Source of the DNA: Kalmusia sp. IMI 367209
Taxonomy: Eukaryota > Ascomycota > Dothideomycetes > Pleosporales > Didymosphaeriaceae
Direction of reading: 5' to 3'
Length of the DNA: 64,000 nucleotides
Assembly (NCBI GenBank): GCA_027946365.1
Contig: JAPEUQ010000003.1
Location: forward strand, 3,782,001 to 3,846,000
Positions 10,733 through 22,439 of this stretch are shown here, piece by piece. Each line of letters starts with the position of its first letter. Position 1 is the first letter of the stretch. A program made the position numbers and the translations under genes. The notes beneath the pieces are model-generated. The model saw only the letters and a list, made by a program, of their open reading frames with translations. It made no database searches and was not told the origin of the DNA.

Positions 10733-12817
10733 AGCAATGCTGCGCTCAAGATCCTTGGCGCTTAGGTACAGGGGCTGGTCGACAGCCGGGATCTCGCTTG
10801 GATAGCAACATTCGTTCTTTTGGGGTGACCAGTCTTTGTCGCCGAGGCTTGATGGGTAATAGATGCTTTTTTAGGCTAGGATGACTTTCCATATGGTACA
10901 GTGTATATGAAAATGCCTGACAACAAAATGATAATCCTGCTTTGTGAAAGAACGTTTTGCTCTCATTACCTCATTGAAGCTGCTATACGGTACCGATTTT
11001 AAATTCAGGATCACATTGGTCAGTCTCAAGTGATAGTGCGCACGTAGGCATGGGACGTGCTCAACTAGCTGTCGCCTACGATAAATTAGCTCTGTAGCAT
11101 ACTCGTGCGAAACATGGTTGATCTTCATTCAAATAACGACCATGATTGGATCAAAATGGATACTTTTCATGAGATAATCACATTAAGAAAGGCTAATACT
11201 CATACGAACAACAATCAACGAGCAATGCACTCTCATACGAGTTGGAACTTTGTGATGTTTAGTCCCAAATAATGGAATAGAGAGTGCTACGATGCCTGTC
11301 ATCGTGAAGTCACAAAATGGCGACAGGAATGTAGACTTAAACCTTAAGCATTTCCTATAAGACGAGGGGTTCCCTCGTGTGAGTTGGGTTCTTAGAACGA
11401 TTTAGGCCAGGCAGCCATGGGCGAGAGTGTGTATGTGACAATAAGGCTGTGATATGAGCGATATATGCATCGTAGCCGCTTTTGGGAACGGGGGCCGGCA
11501 TCTTGGCATCTGAGAGATCCGGTGCACATATTAATTTCTCGGATCTGAAACCAAGTTGAGGGGTTTGTCGTTGGTATGACGGGGCGATAGGGTGGAAATT
11601 CGAACGTTACACAACATATAAGCAGTGAAGTGAGAGGATGAAATAGGCGAACAGTTCTTTTAGGCCGTATAATGTAGATATCCAATGAAGACCATCGCTG
11701 TTTAAATTTGCTATTTGAGATTCTTGCAGGGTTAGAATGTCTAATTAGTGGTTCGCATGCATGTCCATTTTGAATGTTGTTGCAGCTTATCACACCGCAG
11801 GCTTACTATTCCCACCCAGAGCTCAGCTAGTATCTCGCAAGCATAGCAATTTTAGATCTAAGTACGGCTAAAGTATGGTGGTTGGGATAATCTTCGAATT
11901 TTCGAAAGGCTGAAAGCTCGCTGCATACGACTCAGTTACTCTAGCCATTGTCCAAAATAAGGATAAGGAAAAGCTTGGTTTTCTATTGGCTATCAAATAC
12001 CCCAATGTAGTTACACGGAAGTAGGCAAAAGATTCTCTCACAAAACCCCGTCGGCCATACATGATGCCACCCTAGCTCAACCATTGGCCCCAGGGCGTAG
12101 ACGTTGGATCTGCATCGCTAACCATGGCGACACCCATTGTTCGATAGCTCGAATTGTAAGGATGGATACGGCACTCCAATTATTCGTCGAAGTCCAATGG
12201 TATACATAAGGGAACAGGGCAAGATGTGGGGGTTCATTGCTTCGCTAGAAAAAACTTCACAGCCCTATGAGACAGGGAGTTTAGCCTTATGTGAGTCTTC
12301 ATCATTCTACTTGATTCGCGGACTTCTTCATTTGAGTCATTGGGGACATTGATTGGCTGCGTGCGTATACGTGACTGCGGGCCTAAAGCACGGGATAAGC
12401 TGGTAGGATCACAAGCTGTTCGTAGATCTTAACAGAAATTTATTCGCATCAATGGACTATTGGTTGGTTACGGCCATTCTAGCTCGACTTACCGGCATTT
12501 GAACATTCGATCAGGGTTGGAAAGCCTTAGTGAGGTGTGAGCTGACAGCTTTATATTTTTCGCGCGAAGTAGGCGCCTAGCCGAAGAATACAGTAAGAGA
12601 ACGCCCGACTCGAACGCCAACCTGGATATCATGTGACCGCCATTGGGAGACGTACCATCATACTATATGCAATTGAAAAAGGTCACATGATTGTTCACAA
12701 AACATGTATAAAAGGATGAAGATGTCTCGCGGAGTTTGCTCTTCACTCCAGCAAGCATCAAGCTTCCAGTCAACAACGTCCTTCTCAAGCTTCAACAGTC
12801 TTCCTATCCATTCCAAG
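10733..12817. other. Intergenic region, no supported gene
   Basis: Roughly 2 kb holding the RVT 3' flank and the promoter of the small secreted protein. Scattered frames of 60-130 codons on both strands have biased, non-protein-like composition and no recognisable motif. Confidence 0.45.
12707..12714 (+). promoter_or_regulatory. TATA box of the small secreted protein gene
   Basis: TATAAAAG lies 111 nt upstream of the ATG at 12818. It is followed by a CT-rich tract and a CAAGC-rich leader of the kind found at strong, regulated fungal promoters. Confidence 0.55.
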
Positions 12818-13282
12818 ATGCAGTTCTTCAGAATTCTGCTAGGCCTTGCCACTGCGGCCTCCGCAGTCGATATCCGCCTGTACTCATCCAGGAATTGTGA
12901 TGGTGATAAATATATTTACTGCACAAACATAAACCCGAATGCGTGCTGTGGAGCCGTCAACGCAGCGTTCATCAGTGTCGGATTCTATGCAATTCCTACG
13001 AATTGGAATATTCAGACAAAGACTTACGAAGGTGGCAGATGCGGCACTTTGAGGGGCGTTCAAGCTCCCCAGCATAGGCCAAGTGTTTGCACTAGCGAGT
13101 CGGACGGAGTCGCTAGGTTGACCGGTGGAAGCTACAGCTTTTCCAACAGGAAGAGGGTCACGGAGTATGACGACTCGGATTGCCGCCCGGATGGACTGAA
13201 AATTGAAGATGGAACGCATTATGCTCTTGCCGAGCTTGACGAGAATTCGCTCAATGAACTGTATATTATACCTGTTCCTTAA
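12818..13282 (+). CDS. Small secreted cysteine-containing protein, candidate effector
   Basis: A 154-residue single-exon product. It begins with a clear signal peptide (MQFFRILLGLATAASA, predicted cleavage after Ala16 before VDIRLYSS). The mature part of about 138 residues has seven cysteines, one adjacent pair (ACC) among them, and no transmembrane segment. Six cysteines could form three disulfides. Other in-frame ATGs upstream lie at or beside the TATA box, so the start at 12818, right before the signal peptide, is preferred. I do not recognise a family. Length, secretion signal and cysteine content fit fungal small secreted proteins, which include effectors and antimicrobial or cell-wall proteins. 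It is convergent with the HET gene at 14580-16583. Confidence 0.7.
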   Translation: MQFFRILLGLATAASAVDIRLYSSRNCDGDKYIYCTNINPNACCGAVNAAFISVGFYAIPTNWNIQTKTYEGGRCGTLRGVQAPQHRPSVCTSESDGVARLTGGSYSFSNRKRVTEYDDSDCRPDGLKIEDGTHYALAELDENSLNELYIIPVP

Positions 13283-14579
13283 AACTTCTAGATAATGCAC
13301 TGATGTCAAAACCACATTTAGACTAGACATTGCACAGAACGCTACAACTTCTGCCGACATTCCTGAGAAGTTCCAGAAATACGAGATCGACCCTTCCGCG
13401 GCTCCCACAGAGGCTTGATTTGGCACGAGGTGTGCAGGTGGAATCTGGCAATTCTCGTTCGCGGATGTGCTGGCAGGAACTCAAATTCGCTGTGGCAGCA
13501 TTTTTTACAGCTTTTTGATTCCCTCGGAACATTTGGCTAGTCTGTATTTACCGTCTTTACAACTTGCAAGCAAAATATCAGATGTTCCTGCTCAATGAAT
13601 TGCTATCAGGTGCATTCGTGAACACGCAATTTGTTACCAACAAAACGAATGTGACAAATTGTATTACTAATGTTCGTCGTGCACAATGCGCCTTCCCAAT
13701 ACAAGTAGCTATTTTGGGCCTATCATGTTGCGCTTCCATTCTTACCCAAATATGGGCATACAGTGTTACCTCCCTAAGCAATATTATTAGGTCTCATAAC
13801 TATTGGTTATGTGTTGTTGTTTTCTTGAGATATATGAAAACATAGTGTACCTATAAGTTATTATGAGCTATCTCAATACGCCTAAGTCTTCTGAGCCCAT
13901 GAGAACTCCTGAGTCTAAGTCCTCTAGGACATTTCTAAATGTAGAAGATCTTGGTACGATAAATTGAAGACCCCATTAGATCTCGCCCTCCTCTGCCACG
14001 GAAACGATTATGATGATACGAAACACCATTTCTACTAACAATTTTTTCATTGTATGTATGCCCATATACCCCATAGATCGTCGAAGCGTCTCCGGCCACA
14101 TGTCTAGTTGTCTAACAGTGGCCTCTTCGTCACTCCAATTGTTATCCAGGAGCTCCCAAACCCCTAACCGAAGTGGGTCGGCCGTCCTCCCAGCTAGAGT
14201 CGTCAAGATGTTTATCTACTTTCTTAGCAAAAAGCACAATCATTCAGTCGCTTGCAAAATCGCCATTCGGCATTTGGTATCCCTGGGGTGGGAAGGTGCT
14301 GCCGCTACACGTACTAGACGGCTGGCTATGACATCGACATCGTGAAGGCGGTTCAGGCCAAGTTTCACCACTAGACATCACGTGCTGTAGTAGTATTGCT
14401 TGGTGTAGTAGCAGCTCTCAGACTTAGCTTTCCTTCACCCTTCACCCATATCACGTCAGGACAAACCTTCTGCAAATCATCTTCGGTCTGTAGACAAGAT
14501 TACATTTTCTAATTCAGGCTTATCTGACTAAAAAACGATACCCAGTTCATTAAGAAATTCATAAACCAGAAATGAATGC
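13283..14579. other. Convergent intergenic region, no supported gene
   Basis: Between two convergent stop codons. A minus-strand frame at 13976-14206 and plus-strand frames near 13564-13845 and 14010-14345 have no recognisable features and are best read as chance. No RNA gene seen. Confidence 0.4.
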
Positions 14580-16583
14580 CTAATGAAGACGAATGTTTTG
14601 TTGCGGGTTCCAGGGTCGATCGATGGCTTCGCCATCCATGATCCCATGCACATAAGCGTTGCCTACTAAGGTATAGTCGTTTGAATTCTTGCACTTCCAG
14701 CTCTCAGCATGTCCTAGCGGTCTCAAAATGAATGGAACATTGCCGCCGAAGAGGACCCAAGCCTCATCACCTTTCGCCATATCCGGCGGTCCGATACCAA
14801 TATACCCTTCTCTTGTTATAAAAAACCCTTGATTTACGATCATGCAGCGAAGAGAAGTGAGAATCTCACTAATAGTCCCATTCTGATAGAACTCTGATAC
14901 CAGTTGGCAGTCGGTATATTCCGCTCTCTGTCTTGGGAATTCGGCAGTAACGAGGTCACCAATCATTGTCCTCCAGAACGCGTCCTCCAAAGAGGAACCG
15001 TTCGGATACTCCGGATAAGGATTACGGAACTCGACATAGCGCGCCATTACGTTTTTCCAAGAGCCGATTATACCGGTGAGCTCTTTCTCTGATATTTCCA
15101 TTACATTGGCATGAGTCGAAGCGCTACCGATATCTTCAACGTGGCCTATGAAAACACCACTTAGAGAGAGGACAGAGTCTCCCTCTAGTCTGTCCCATTC
15201 GAGGTTCTTGCCCCAGCTAGCATCAAACCATTCGTACCGGTGAGAGTGATCCCACCAGGAATAGCTAGCTTCAACATCAGAATGACGAGATAGATCAATT
15301 GCCCAGGTAGGGAGATCCGGACTGTGTACGGGACGCAGTCCGACTAATGGTCTGAGACCTCCCTCGAGTGCGATTAGGTCGAGAGTGACCGCGGTGTACA
15401 GAGAAACAGTACCGATACTGTAATCACATGACTGAACGGTGGGAAGAGACATGTTACCAGTGAGGCCCATAAGAGCGTAAACCTTGTCTCTTGGATCTGT
15501 AGCATTACGATACCGCCATCTCTGAAACATGTTCAGGGGATTCTCTCCGAGCCTTCCGATATCTAATCCGCGAACTGGCCCGGTAAAGTCGTTGACGATG
15601 CCTTTGAACGCGTAGAAAATGTCCTGCAAGAGTGGAGTTCGTACCGAGTAGATATGGGAGACTATATTGTTGATTCCCACGCAGAGATTGAAGGCTGCTC
15701 TTCTGATGACGCTCCAGGGCAAAGATAAAGGACCCCATTGGACTAAAGCATTTTGTGGAAACACTGCTTCCTGGACTGTCCAGATCCTAGACCACCACAT
15801 GTTTCTAGTTAAAGATATGAAGGCTTTGCGGGCTCCGTCCAGTTGACAGCGTGTTGAAAGACTGGAAGGCACAACAATGCCCTCCGTTAGGGATTCGGGA
15901 TATTCGGCGCACATGGTGATGAAGTCTAGCGCTGCACTAGCATCGCTAAAAGTGAATTCGCTTACTTCTGTCGGAATTTCTCCCAACCAGACTAAACACT
16001 GCATGCATTTCTTATAGATACTCCCCATCATGTTAACTTGGTGTGTCTTCTCCTTAATGTTCCTTTGATCAATGCAGACAGCATCAACCCAGAGAACTCT
16101 TGGAGAAGTGTTGTATCGCAAACGCCGCAATGCGCATTCCAAATTTTTCGTGATATTGTACGACTTCCCATCAAGACTAATAGACGAGGTGTCACTGGCA
16201 TTCCCCCAGACGTATGAAAGGGCTGTATAGGCATGCCCAGCGCCAAGGGAGACTTGTTCAAGCTGGCAGTAAATAGGGCCGTCGAACGAGCCGGGTTGAA
16301 GTATTAGAAGACGAATATTGTCTCCAGCAAGTGGTCGAAGAGTTTTTGTGTCCATCAAGATGTCGATATTATGAATCGTGCTTGGCTGTTCCTTGCCGAT
16401 CGTCTTTTCCCGTCCTCCTACCATTTCTTGATACTTGTGTTGCTTATACGGCGTCCTATTATTGCTATCGAGCTTGCTAGAATGATCCTTGCTGAACACC
16501 GTCTCACATCCTGGCACCACTTGACCGAACATCGCGCTGCCTAGGTTGCTGCTAGAGTCGCAGCTAGGCGAGGCGTTGGGCAT
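14580..16583 (-). CDS. HET domain protein (heterokaryon incompatibility), HET-1 of window
   Basis: Single-exon gene of 667 residues from ATG 16583. The HET domain starts near residue 117. YTALSYVWGN (119-128) is the LSYxWG signature, and LWVDAVCIDQRN (164-175) carries the conserved WxDxxCIDQ block. It is followed by QVNMMGSIYKKCMQCLVWLGE, the third block. The C-terminal 450 residues are typical of long HET proteins (for example DPRDKVYALMGL) and end with a WVLFGG motif. Such proteins act in non-self recognition and can trigger cell death when cells of different genotype fuse; partner and specificity are unknown here. The first 75 residues are polar and poorly conserved. It is divergent from the HET gene at 18792, 2.2 kb away. 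Confidence 0.9.
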   Translation of the reverse strand: MPNASPSCDSSSNLGSAMFGQVVPGCETVFSKDHSSKLDSNNRTPYKQHKYQEMVGGREKTIGKEQPSTIHNIDILMDTKTLRPLAGDNIRLLILQPGSFDGPIYCQLEQVSLGAGHAYTALSYVWGNASDTSSISLDGKSYNITKNLECALRRLRYNTSPRVLWVDAVCIDQRNIKEKTHQVNMMGSIYKKCMQCLVWLGEIPTEVSEFTFSDASAALDFITMCAEYPESLTEGIVVPSSLSTRCQLDGARKAFISLTRNMWWSRIWTVQEAVFPQNALVQWGPLSLPWSVIRRAAFNLCVGINNIVSHIYSVRTPLLQDIFYAFKGIVNDFTGPVRGLDIGRLGENPLNMFQRWRYRNATDPRDKVYALMGLTGNMSLPTVQSCDYSIGTVSLYTAVTLDLIALEGGLRPLVGLRPVHSPDLPTWAIDLSRHSDVEASYSWWDHSHRYEWFDASWGKNLEWDRLEGDSVLSLSGVFIGHVEDIGSASTHANVMEISEKELTGIIGSWKNVMARYVEFRNPYPEYPNGSSLEDAFWRTMIGDLVTAEFPRQRAEYTDCQLVSEFYQNGTISEILTSLRCMIVNQGFFITREGYIGIGPPDMAKGDEAWVLFGGNVPFILRPLGHAESWKCKNSNDYTLVGNAYVHGIMDGEAIDRPWNPQQNIRLH

Positions 16584-18791
16584 GTGGAGCGAGAATTGGA
16601 GTGGAATAGTGTCTGGAGACTTGACTGATTGTTGTACAGGAGAATTGTTGCATCCGCGTGTACAGATTCTCGCTGATCACAGCCTATCGAGTTGGAGTGC
16701 GGCTGGTTGCTCAACGACGGGTGGCATGGCAAGGCTGAGACGTAGTGATGACACTAATTACAGGAGAAGGCGAACTCGTGAGCATATTAGTCCTAATTTG
16801 CTCATATCTTGAGAAGTAAATAAACACCTTGGTGATACTAGTAGGGACGATGGCCTGACCAATTCTGGGTTGTAATTTGGCGATATTGGAGTTATTTGAC
16901 TGAAGGTATAGCCAAGGCTGAGCCACATTATCAAGCTGCGGGGCTAAGGTCGACCTGCTTGGTGGCCGCTACGATAATTACGTACTATTTAACGCTAGCC
17001 GGGATGGGTGCTCATCTTGATTAAGATACTCACTGGGGTGGTAGCTCTGCACAAATTTGCGTGCGACAACAGATACAAGGCTCATGAATTTGGATTAAGA
17101 CCTCTCCATATGTATCATGAGAAGTAAGAGCGTAATAATATGGCTATAGTAGAGGAGCAATTTTATACACAAAGAGAAAGTTCTTTGTAATTTCAGTGTA
17201 AAGGTATTAAAATAAAGGCAATCTTTAGGTAAGACAGATCATAGATATTCATGAATAGCTTACCTAGGTTTATTTCATATGGCAATGTCTGCGCAGTAAT
17301 CGCGTAGCTTATGTTCAAAGTACTCCCGTCTGTCTCAACGTATCACTGTCCTACATCGATTAATCGTTATCGTTGAATTGGAAAAATCCGGTTATTACAA
17401 AAGATCTATAAGTGCAATAGAATTGACTTCATCTACAATACCCACACTCTATTCGATATAAGTTTCTTGCGTTATGCTTGGCGATCTAAGCATACCACGC
17501 ATCCTTGCGCGGTGAGATACCCTGTGTGGTCAGACAAGCGAGGGCCACCTTCACTTTCGCAACAAGGATGCCATGTGCACAACAACAGTGCTCTAATCCT
17601 AAGAAAGCAATCTTTAATTTCTTTAGCCTACTCTTTGACTAAAAAAATATTTGTCTTCCTGGTCCTAAGCTTGATTTATTACAGCGCTTTTTTTTGGGTC
17701 TCTTACCTCGTATCCTGCCTCGTATCCTACCTCGTATCAGCCTCCAAAAATAGCTATCGCGCATAGCGGCGGCATTCCAAAAGAATCCATAGGATTCGTG
17801 TCCAGCCTGACAATTCCTCAAGGCTGCCCCGCACTGCCCACAGTTGCCTTAAGGCTGCGTCTATGTTATGTTCACCCTCATCTAAACGGTAGAGAGCAAG
17901 TTCACAAGGGCGCAGCTGGTGCCTCCCTGTAGCGGTGGCGACGCATTACCTTAAACCCTGTGGACCAATAGTCGTATGATGGGCTTCATTTCTTTGCAAG
18001 AGCAATTGCACCTCTTAGGTATGCGTAAATTGTTTTAAAATCTAGTCGTAGATGAACCCTAGAGACCCTGGACCACTCGTTCTTCGATATCACTAAGGAA
18101 ACTTGAAGTGAAAATATCCATTTGCTGTCTTTTTGGCACTTTTCAGCGAGGCTCCTTTTAGAATCATGGGTGACTTTCCTCAGTCAAAGAGAGTCATAAG
18201 CCAGTTTTCTTGCACTTTCCAAAAGGCTTCAGTACGTTCCAGTAGTATCTTTTTGTATGATTGGTTCCTTCTTGTCATCCTGGTGGCACTAGGTAAAAGA
18301 TAGGTCGGCTCAAAAATCGTATGTGCAAGCCACAGAAACCAACGCACGAGCCACATATATTAGCTCCCGGCTTTCAGCTTCAGCCTATCTCCAAGATGTT
18401 TCCTTCTTGCATATTCATTCCGGCATCATCTTCATCACATTAATATTCAGAAAATTGCCCGCTTACGTGTTGGAGTGATATTCTTCGTGTATCATCCGAG
18501 CATCTTTGACCAATTTCTTCATCAAAATTGTCGGGCTCTGGAACTCAGCCTTGTTGCCTCCAAACGAAGTTCCAGGACATACCTCACGCATCGCGACTTT
18601 AAACTCAATACTAGATTATATAGCTCACGGACACCTTTCCTCCTCAGTTTATCTAATATGAGCATGCGTTGGAACCTCGGAGGAGCCTTACTAAGCTAGA
18701 CTGACCTCGATCTAAGGAAGCCGATCATCTGCAGAGGACTATATCATACAAGCGCTCGAAAAAAAACACAATTAACCATACAGTCTTCACC
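16584..18791. other. Divergent intergenic region between two HET genes
   Basis: A 2.2-kb AT-leaning region upstream of both HET genes. It includes a 12-bp tandem repeat at 17704-17739. The sequence just before 18792 (CACAATTAACC...TCACCATG) is a typical fungal leader and start context. No supported coding frame. Confidence 0.45.
17704..17739 (+). repeat. Short tandem repeat, 3 x 12 bp
   Basis: Three adjacent copies of TACCTCGTATCC, with one changed base in copy 2 and one in copy 3. Possible regulatory-site array or simple slippage product; nothing more can be said. Confidence 0.7.
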
Positions 18792-20558
18792 ATGCGCCTC
18801 CTTGATTCCAAAACACTCGAATTCAAGGAATTCAACGAGAGCTGCCTTCCAAGATACGCTATTCTATCTCATACTTGGGGTGATGACGAAGTCAGCTACG
18901 AGGATATGTTATGGCTACAGAAACTAAAAGATGTTCCAGCGGAGCTAAGATCTAACCAGCTTTATTCATTCATCCGCGGTACTGGTGGTGGGGTGGGCTT
19001 TCCCAATACCCCGGAAGCGATCACAAAACGGGCGGGATACGCCAAGATTCGCCATACTGCCAAACTCGCAAATTCACTCCATATCCAATATTTCTGGATA
19101 GATACTTGTTGCATCAAAAAAGAAAGCAGTGCGGAATTACAAGAGGCGATCAACTCTATGTATCGGTGGTATCAGAAATCAGCCATCTGCATTGTTTTCC
19201 TTGCCGATGCTGGACCAATACCTGACGATACAAAGCCTGTGGAATATTTGGATTATGCACTACGAGACTCTCGCTGGATCACGAGAGGATGGACTCTCCA
19301 GGAACTCATCGCGCCGCATCTCGTGTCGTTCTATGATCGTGATTGGAACCTGATCTGCGACAAAAGGGATAATCTACGAGCAATTAGTTTGGTGACTGGC
19401 ATTCCGCCTAAGGTGCTCAGGGATCAAGATTTAAGCGATTCGTCTGTTGCCCAAAGAATGTCGTGGGCAGCCAATCGGTCCACAACTCGAATTGAGGATA
19501 TTGCCTACAGTTTGATGGGGCTCTTCGACATACACATGCCAATGCTATATGGAGAGGGGGACAAGGCATTCACTAGGTTACAAGTGAAAATAATGAAAGC
19601 CACCGGTGACGACTCCATTTTTGCTTGGAAAAATCCTGACGCCGGAGCCTCCACCTTCTCCGGTTTACTGGCTAGGTCGCCACGTGACTTCATGTACTGT
19701 ACAGACATTCATCGTGGAAAGCCTCTAGCCATGTCTAACACAAACCTTGGTATTCGTCTCGAACTAAGTATGGAGCCACTTCCCCGCAATAAAGAATGTT
19801 ACGTTGCACTGCTTCAAGCAAAAAACAATGAAAAAAGGCACGTTGGCATAATACTCCGAAGGATTAATTCCGACAACCAGAAGTCCTTCATCGCAAATGC
19901 ACAGTCGCTCATACTCGGCGAGTCGAGGCCGTGGAAGATTAATCCAGATGAACAATTCACCAGAGTGAGCGCTGAGTCGCTCCTTCTTGGTGGTTCGAGC
20001 TACCCTAACAATAAAGTTGCTGTCTATGTTCGTCAAAGCCCTTATATACCCCAGGATTTCGTTATCGATACTATGCACGGTTTCCATTTGAGGATCGTTC
20101 AAGATCATCTCGGTCCGCAATTCCTCATTTTGCAAGCCTGGCCACACCGGCAATGGAATCCACAGAGGACTGAATTGCTGATTTCTGATTACCAGACAGA
20201 GTTCATAGGTATCATATGGCTTGATGTCTCTGCAAACGTAACAGGATGGAGGAAGCTTCCGCCTTTCCAACTCCTCCTAGGCTATTCGCGCCAGGATTGT
20301 CGGGCCTGGTGTAAGATTCTGTGTAATCAAGATATCAGTTGGCCAGATATAAATGATAGCGAGGAGTCCTGGAATCATGCTATTCAAACACAAGGTCCAT
20401 TTGATGGATGTGAATCGAAGGACAATTCCATCACGTCTCTCTTGGCAGATAAATCTGTACAGAGGACGGAAATTAACGCCAGCATTGAAACCAGACTGCT
20501 GGGAAATAAGATATTCTTCCTTGTAACCATTGAACGAATATTGAGATTAATGAAGTAA
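18792..20558 (+). CDS. HET domain protein of the HET-E/NWD2-like N-terminal type, HET-2 of window
   Basis: Single-exon gene of 588 residues in a good start context (TCACCATG). It begins MRLLDSKTLE with PRYAILSHTWGDDE at 20-33 and YFWIDTCCIKKESS at 100-113. This is the N-terminal HET arrangement of HET-E/HET-D-like proteins and stand-alone relatives. The downstream blocks RGWTLQELIAP and RIEDIAYSLMGLFDIHMPMLYGEG are strongly conserved in this subfamily. About 35 residues (around 44-80) separate the first block from the GYAKI segment. No NACHT or WD40 domain follows, so it is the short form, with a C-terminal region of the kind often annotated DUF8212. Predicted role: allorecognition or cell-death signalling. 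Motif residues all look intact. Confidence 0.9.
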   Translation: MRLLDSKTLEFKEFNESCLPRYAILSHTWGDDEVSYEDMLWLQKLKDVPAELRSNQLYSFIRGTGGGVGFPNTPEAITKRAGYAKIRHTAKLANSLHIQYFWIDTCCIKKESSAELQEAINSMYRWYQKSAICIVFLADAGPIPDDTKPVEYLDYALRDSRWITRGWTLQELIAPHLVSFYDRDWNLICDKRDNLRAISLVTGIPPKVLRDQDLSDSSVAQRMSWAANRSTTRIEDIAYSLMGLFDIHMPMLYGEGDKAFTRLQVKIMKATGDDSIFAWKNPDAGASTFSGLLARSPRDFMYCTDIHRGKPLAMSNTNLGIRLELSMEPLPRNKECYVALLQAKNNEKRHVGIILRRINSDNQKSFIANAQSLILGESRPWKINPDEQFTRVSAESLLLGGSSYPNNKVAVYVRQSPYIPQDFVIDTMHGFHLRIVQDHLGPQFLILQAWPHRQWNPQRTELLISDYQTEFIGIIWLDVSANVTGWRKLPPFQLLLGYSRQDCRAWCKILCNQDISWPDINDSEESWNHAIQTQGPFDGCESKDNSITSLLADKSVQRTEINASIETRLLGNKIFFLVTIERILRLMK

Positions 20559-22439
20559 TCCATGCTCCGTATACGGGAAAATAACACGAAAGCGCAGCGC
20601 CCTGAATGGCAAGAAATACAGAAGACACACAACTGCCAACTTAGATTACATCCCTTATTTATCAAACAAACACCATTTACGCAATTCCCCAGGCCACGTT
20701 CACGTCACCGTCCAACGCGAAACGCATACTCACCCGATGACAAGTGGACCCACGAATGAGATTGCCAGCACTTGTAATATCATCACTTTGATGCCCGGCG
20801 CGGATACGTCATACCCACCCAACAACCCTATCGCCCGGCTCCTTGTAGCTGGCGTCGTCGATCTAGCCGGCAGTACATCTTACCCCGGAATCTCATAAAA
20901 GACTCCCTGGCGGCCTTGTGGCCTCGCTCCATCTTCGCCCTATCGATAGCTAATACAACTATCTATGAGGGCTACTTGCGCTCTGCGGAGCTTCGCATAC
21001 CTCATCGAAGTTGCTCCTCTCCTAGGTGACAACACCTATAAACCCTGCCGGCTTATGCTGCTCTTATCAGCGCCTCTATTCACGACTTGCGGAATTGCTA
21101 TACTTTATCATAAGTTATGCACATTCGAATTTAGGCACAGTACTGGCTTGAGGATTATTGGGACGATACCAGAAACGAACTTACAGCTGGTAACGCGGAT
21201 AGCATACAAGGATTGCGACAACGGCGACATAGCAGGATACCCCTAACATCTGGTGGCTTCATCATGATGTAACTAGCAAGGAAAATACGGTGAACGGATA
21301 CCAGAGTATAGATGCTGATCCAGAGCTATTGGCTTAGACAAGCTCGCATCCCCTTCGTGGCCAGCTCATGTCAGCTTGTGCTCTAGCTGACGCATTAGAG
21401 CATTGATACTCTTACAATCAATCTAGAGCATTCACTACTTTACACTCTGTGTGGCGGTAGTCGATGAATCATAAAGTGATCATTATTATTGATTAGTTCG
21501 ACGACGTTGGCGTGGGCAAGCCGATCGATGCTAAGAATTGATCATTCCATCTAAAGTCAGCATTTAAAGCGGTTCCCATGGAAAATAGGAGTCTTCGAAA
21601 AGGAAATCAGGCCTTCTTCATAAGCAACTAAATCAAACATATCAACATCCATGACTGCATTGCTTCCGTACAATGCGCTACATCCGCTGTTCACATCACC
21701 ACCCAGTACCGACCAGTCGACCACGAGTCAAGCACCAAATCTCAAAACTCCAACCTGCAGATCCCAACTATGCATTCTACTCGCGCCGCCAATGCCCCGC
21801 AAACCCCATATTCGCCGTCACCGCAACTGTGGCGTAGCTGTGGCGGCGTGGCTGTACCCATCCTACTCGCCAACCCAGAATGCCAGCGCACGGCGGCCGA
21901 TCCGAAGCGTACAAGCAAGGCCTACCCGGTCTTAATACGACAAGTAACAGTGTGTCGTCATCACATATAGATTCGCTGCCTATGGCATCGCCACGCAGGC
22001 TTGCTGTGCAGCGACGGCACATTCGCTGCCTATCCATCAATTAATTGGAGTGGAGCCGGAAAAAGTGCACACAACAGCAATCCGATATCAGAAAGTTATT
22101 GACAATATTCACAAAGCTCTATCTATCTACACTATACTACAATCCATTATCATTAAAGTCGCGCGCGACATCATCATAATCGTATATCCATTCCAACCCA
22201 GCCCATGCGAGTCGTAAACGGACGTGATCATGACGCTACGCTCATCGAAGGCGTGGTCATCCAGGTATCATCATCTATCTATACAGAAAGTCATTAGCGC
22301 GATGCGAAAAACGAAACTCGTAAGCACAAATCCCATCCCTTTTTGTTGAGAGCCCATCGGCTGCTTTGGCCAGGGTATCCAGCCGCAAACGATGCAAATG
22401 ACCAAACCCATCCCTTTTGTATATGCAGAGCGGCATGCG
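20559..22439. other. Intergenic region, no supported gene
   Basis: Lies between two convergent stop codons. Frames at 20965-21246 and 21651-21970 overlap each other in different phases and have repetitive Pro/Arg/Ser composition. A short repeated phrase (ATTCGCTGCCTAT) occurs twice near 21970 and 22021. Nothing else stands out. Confidence 0.4.
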
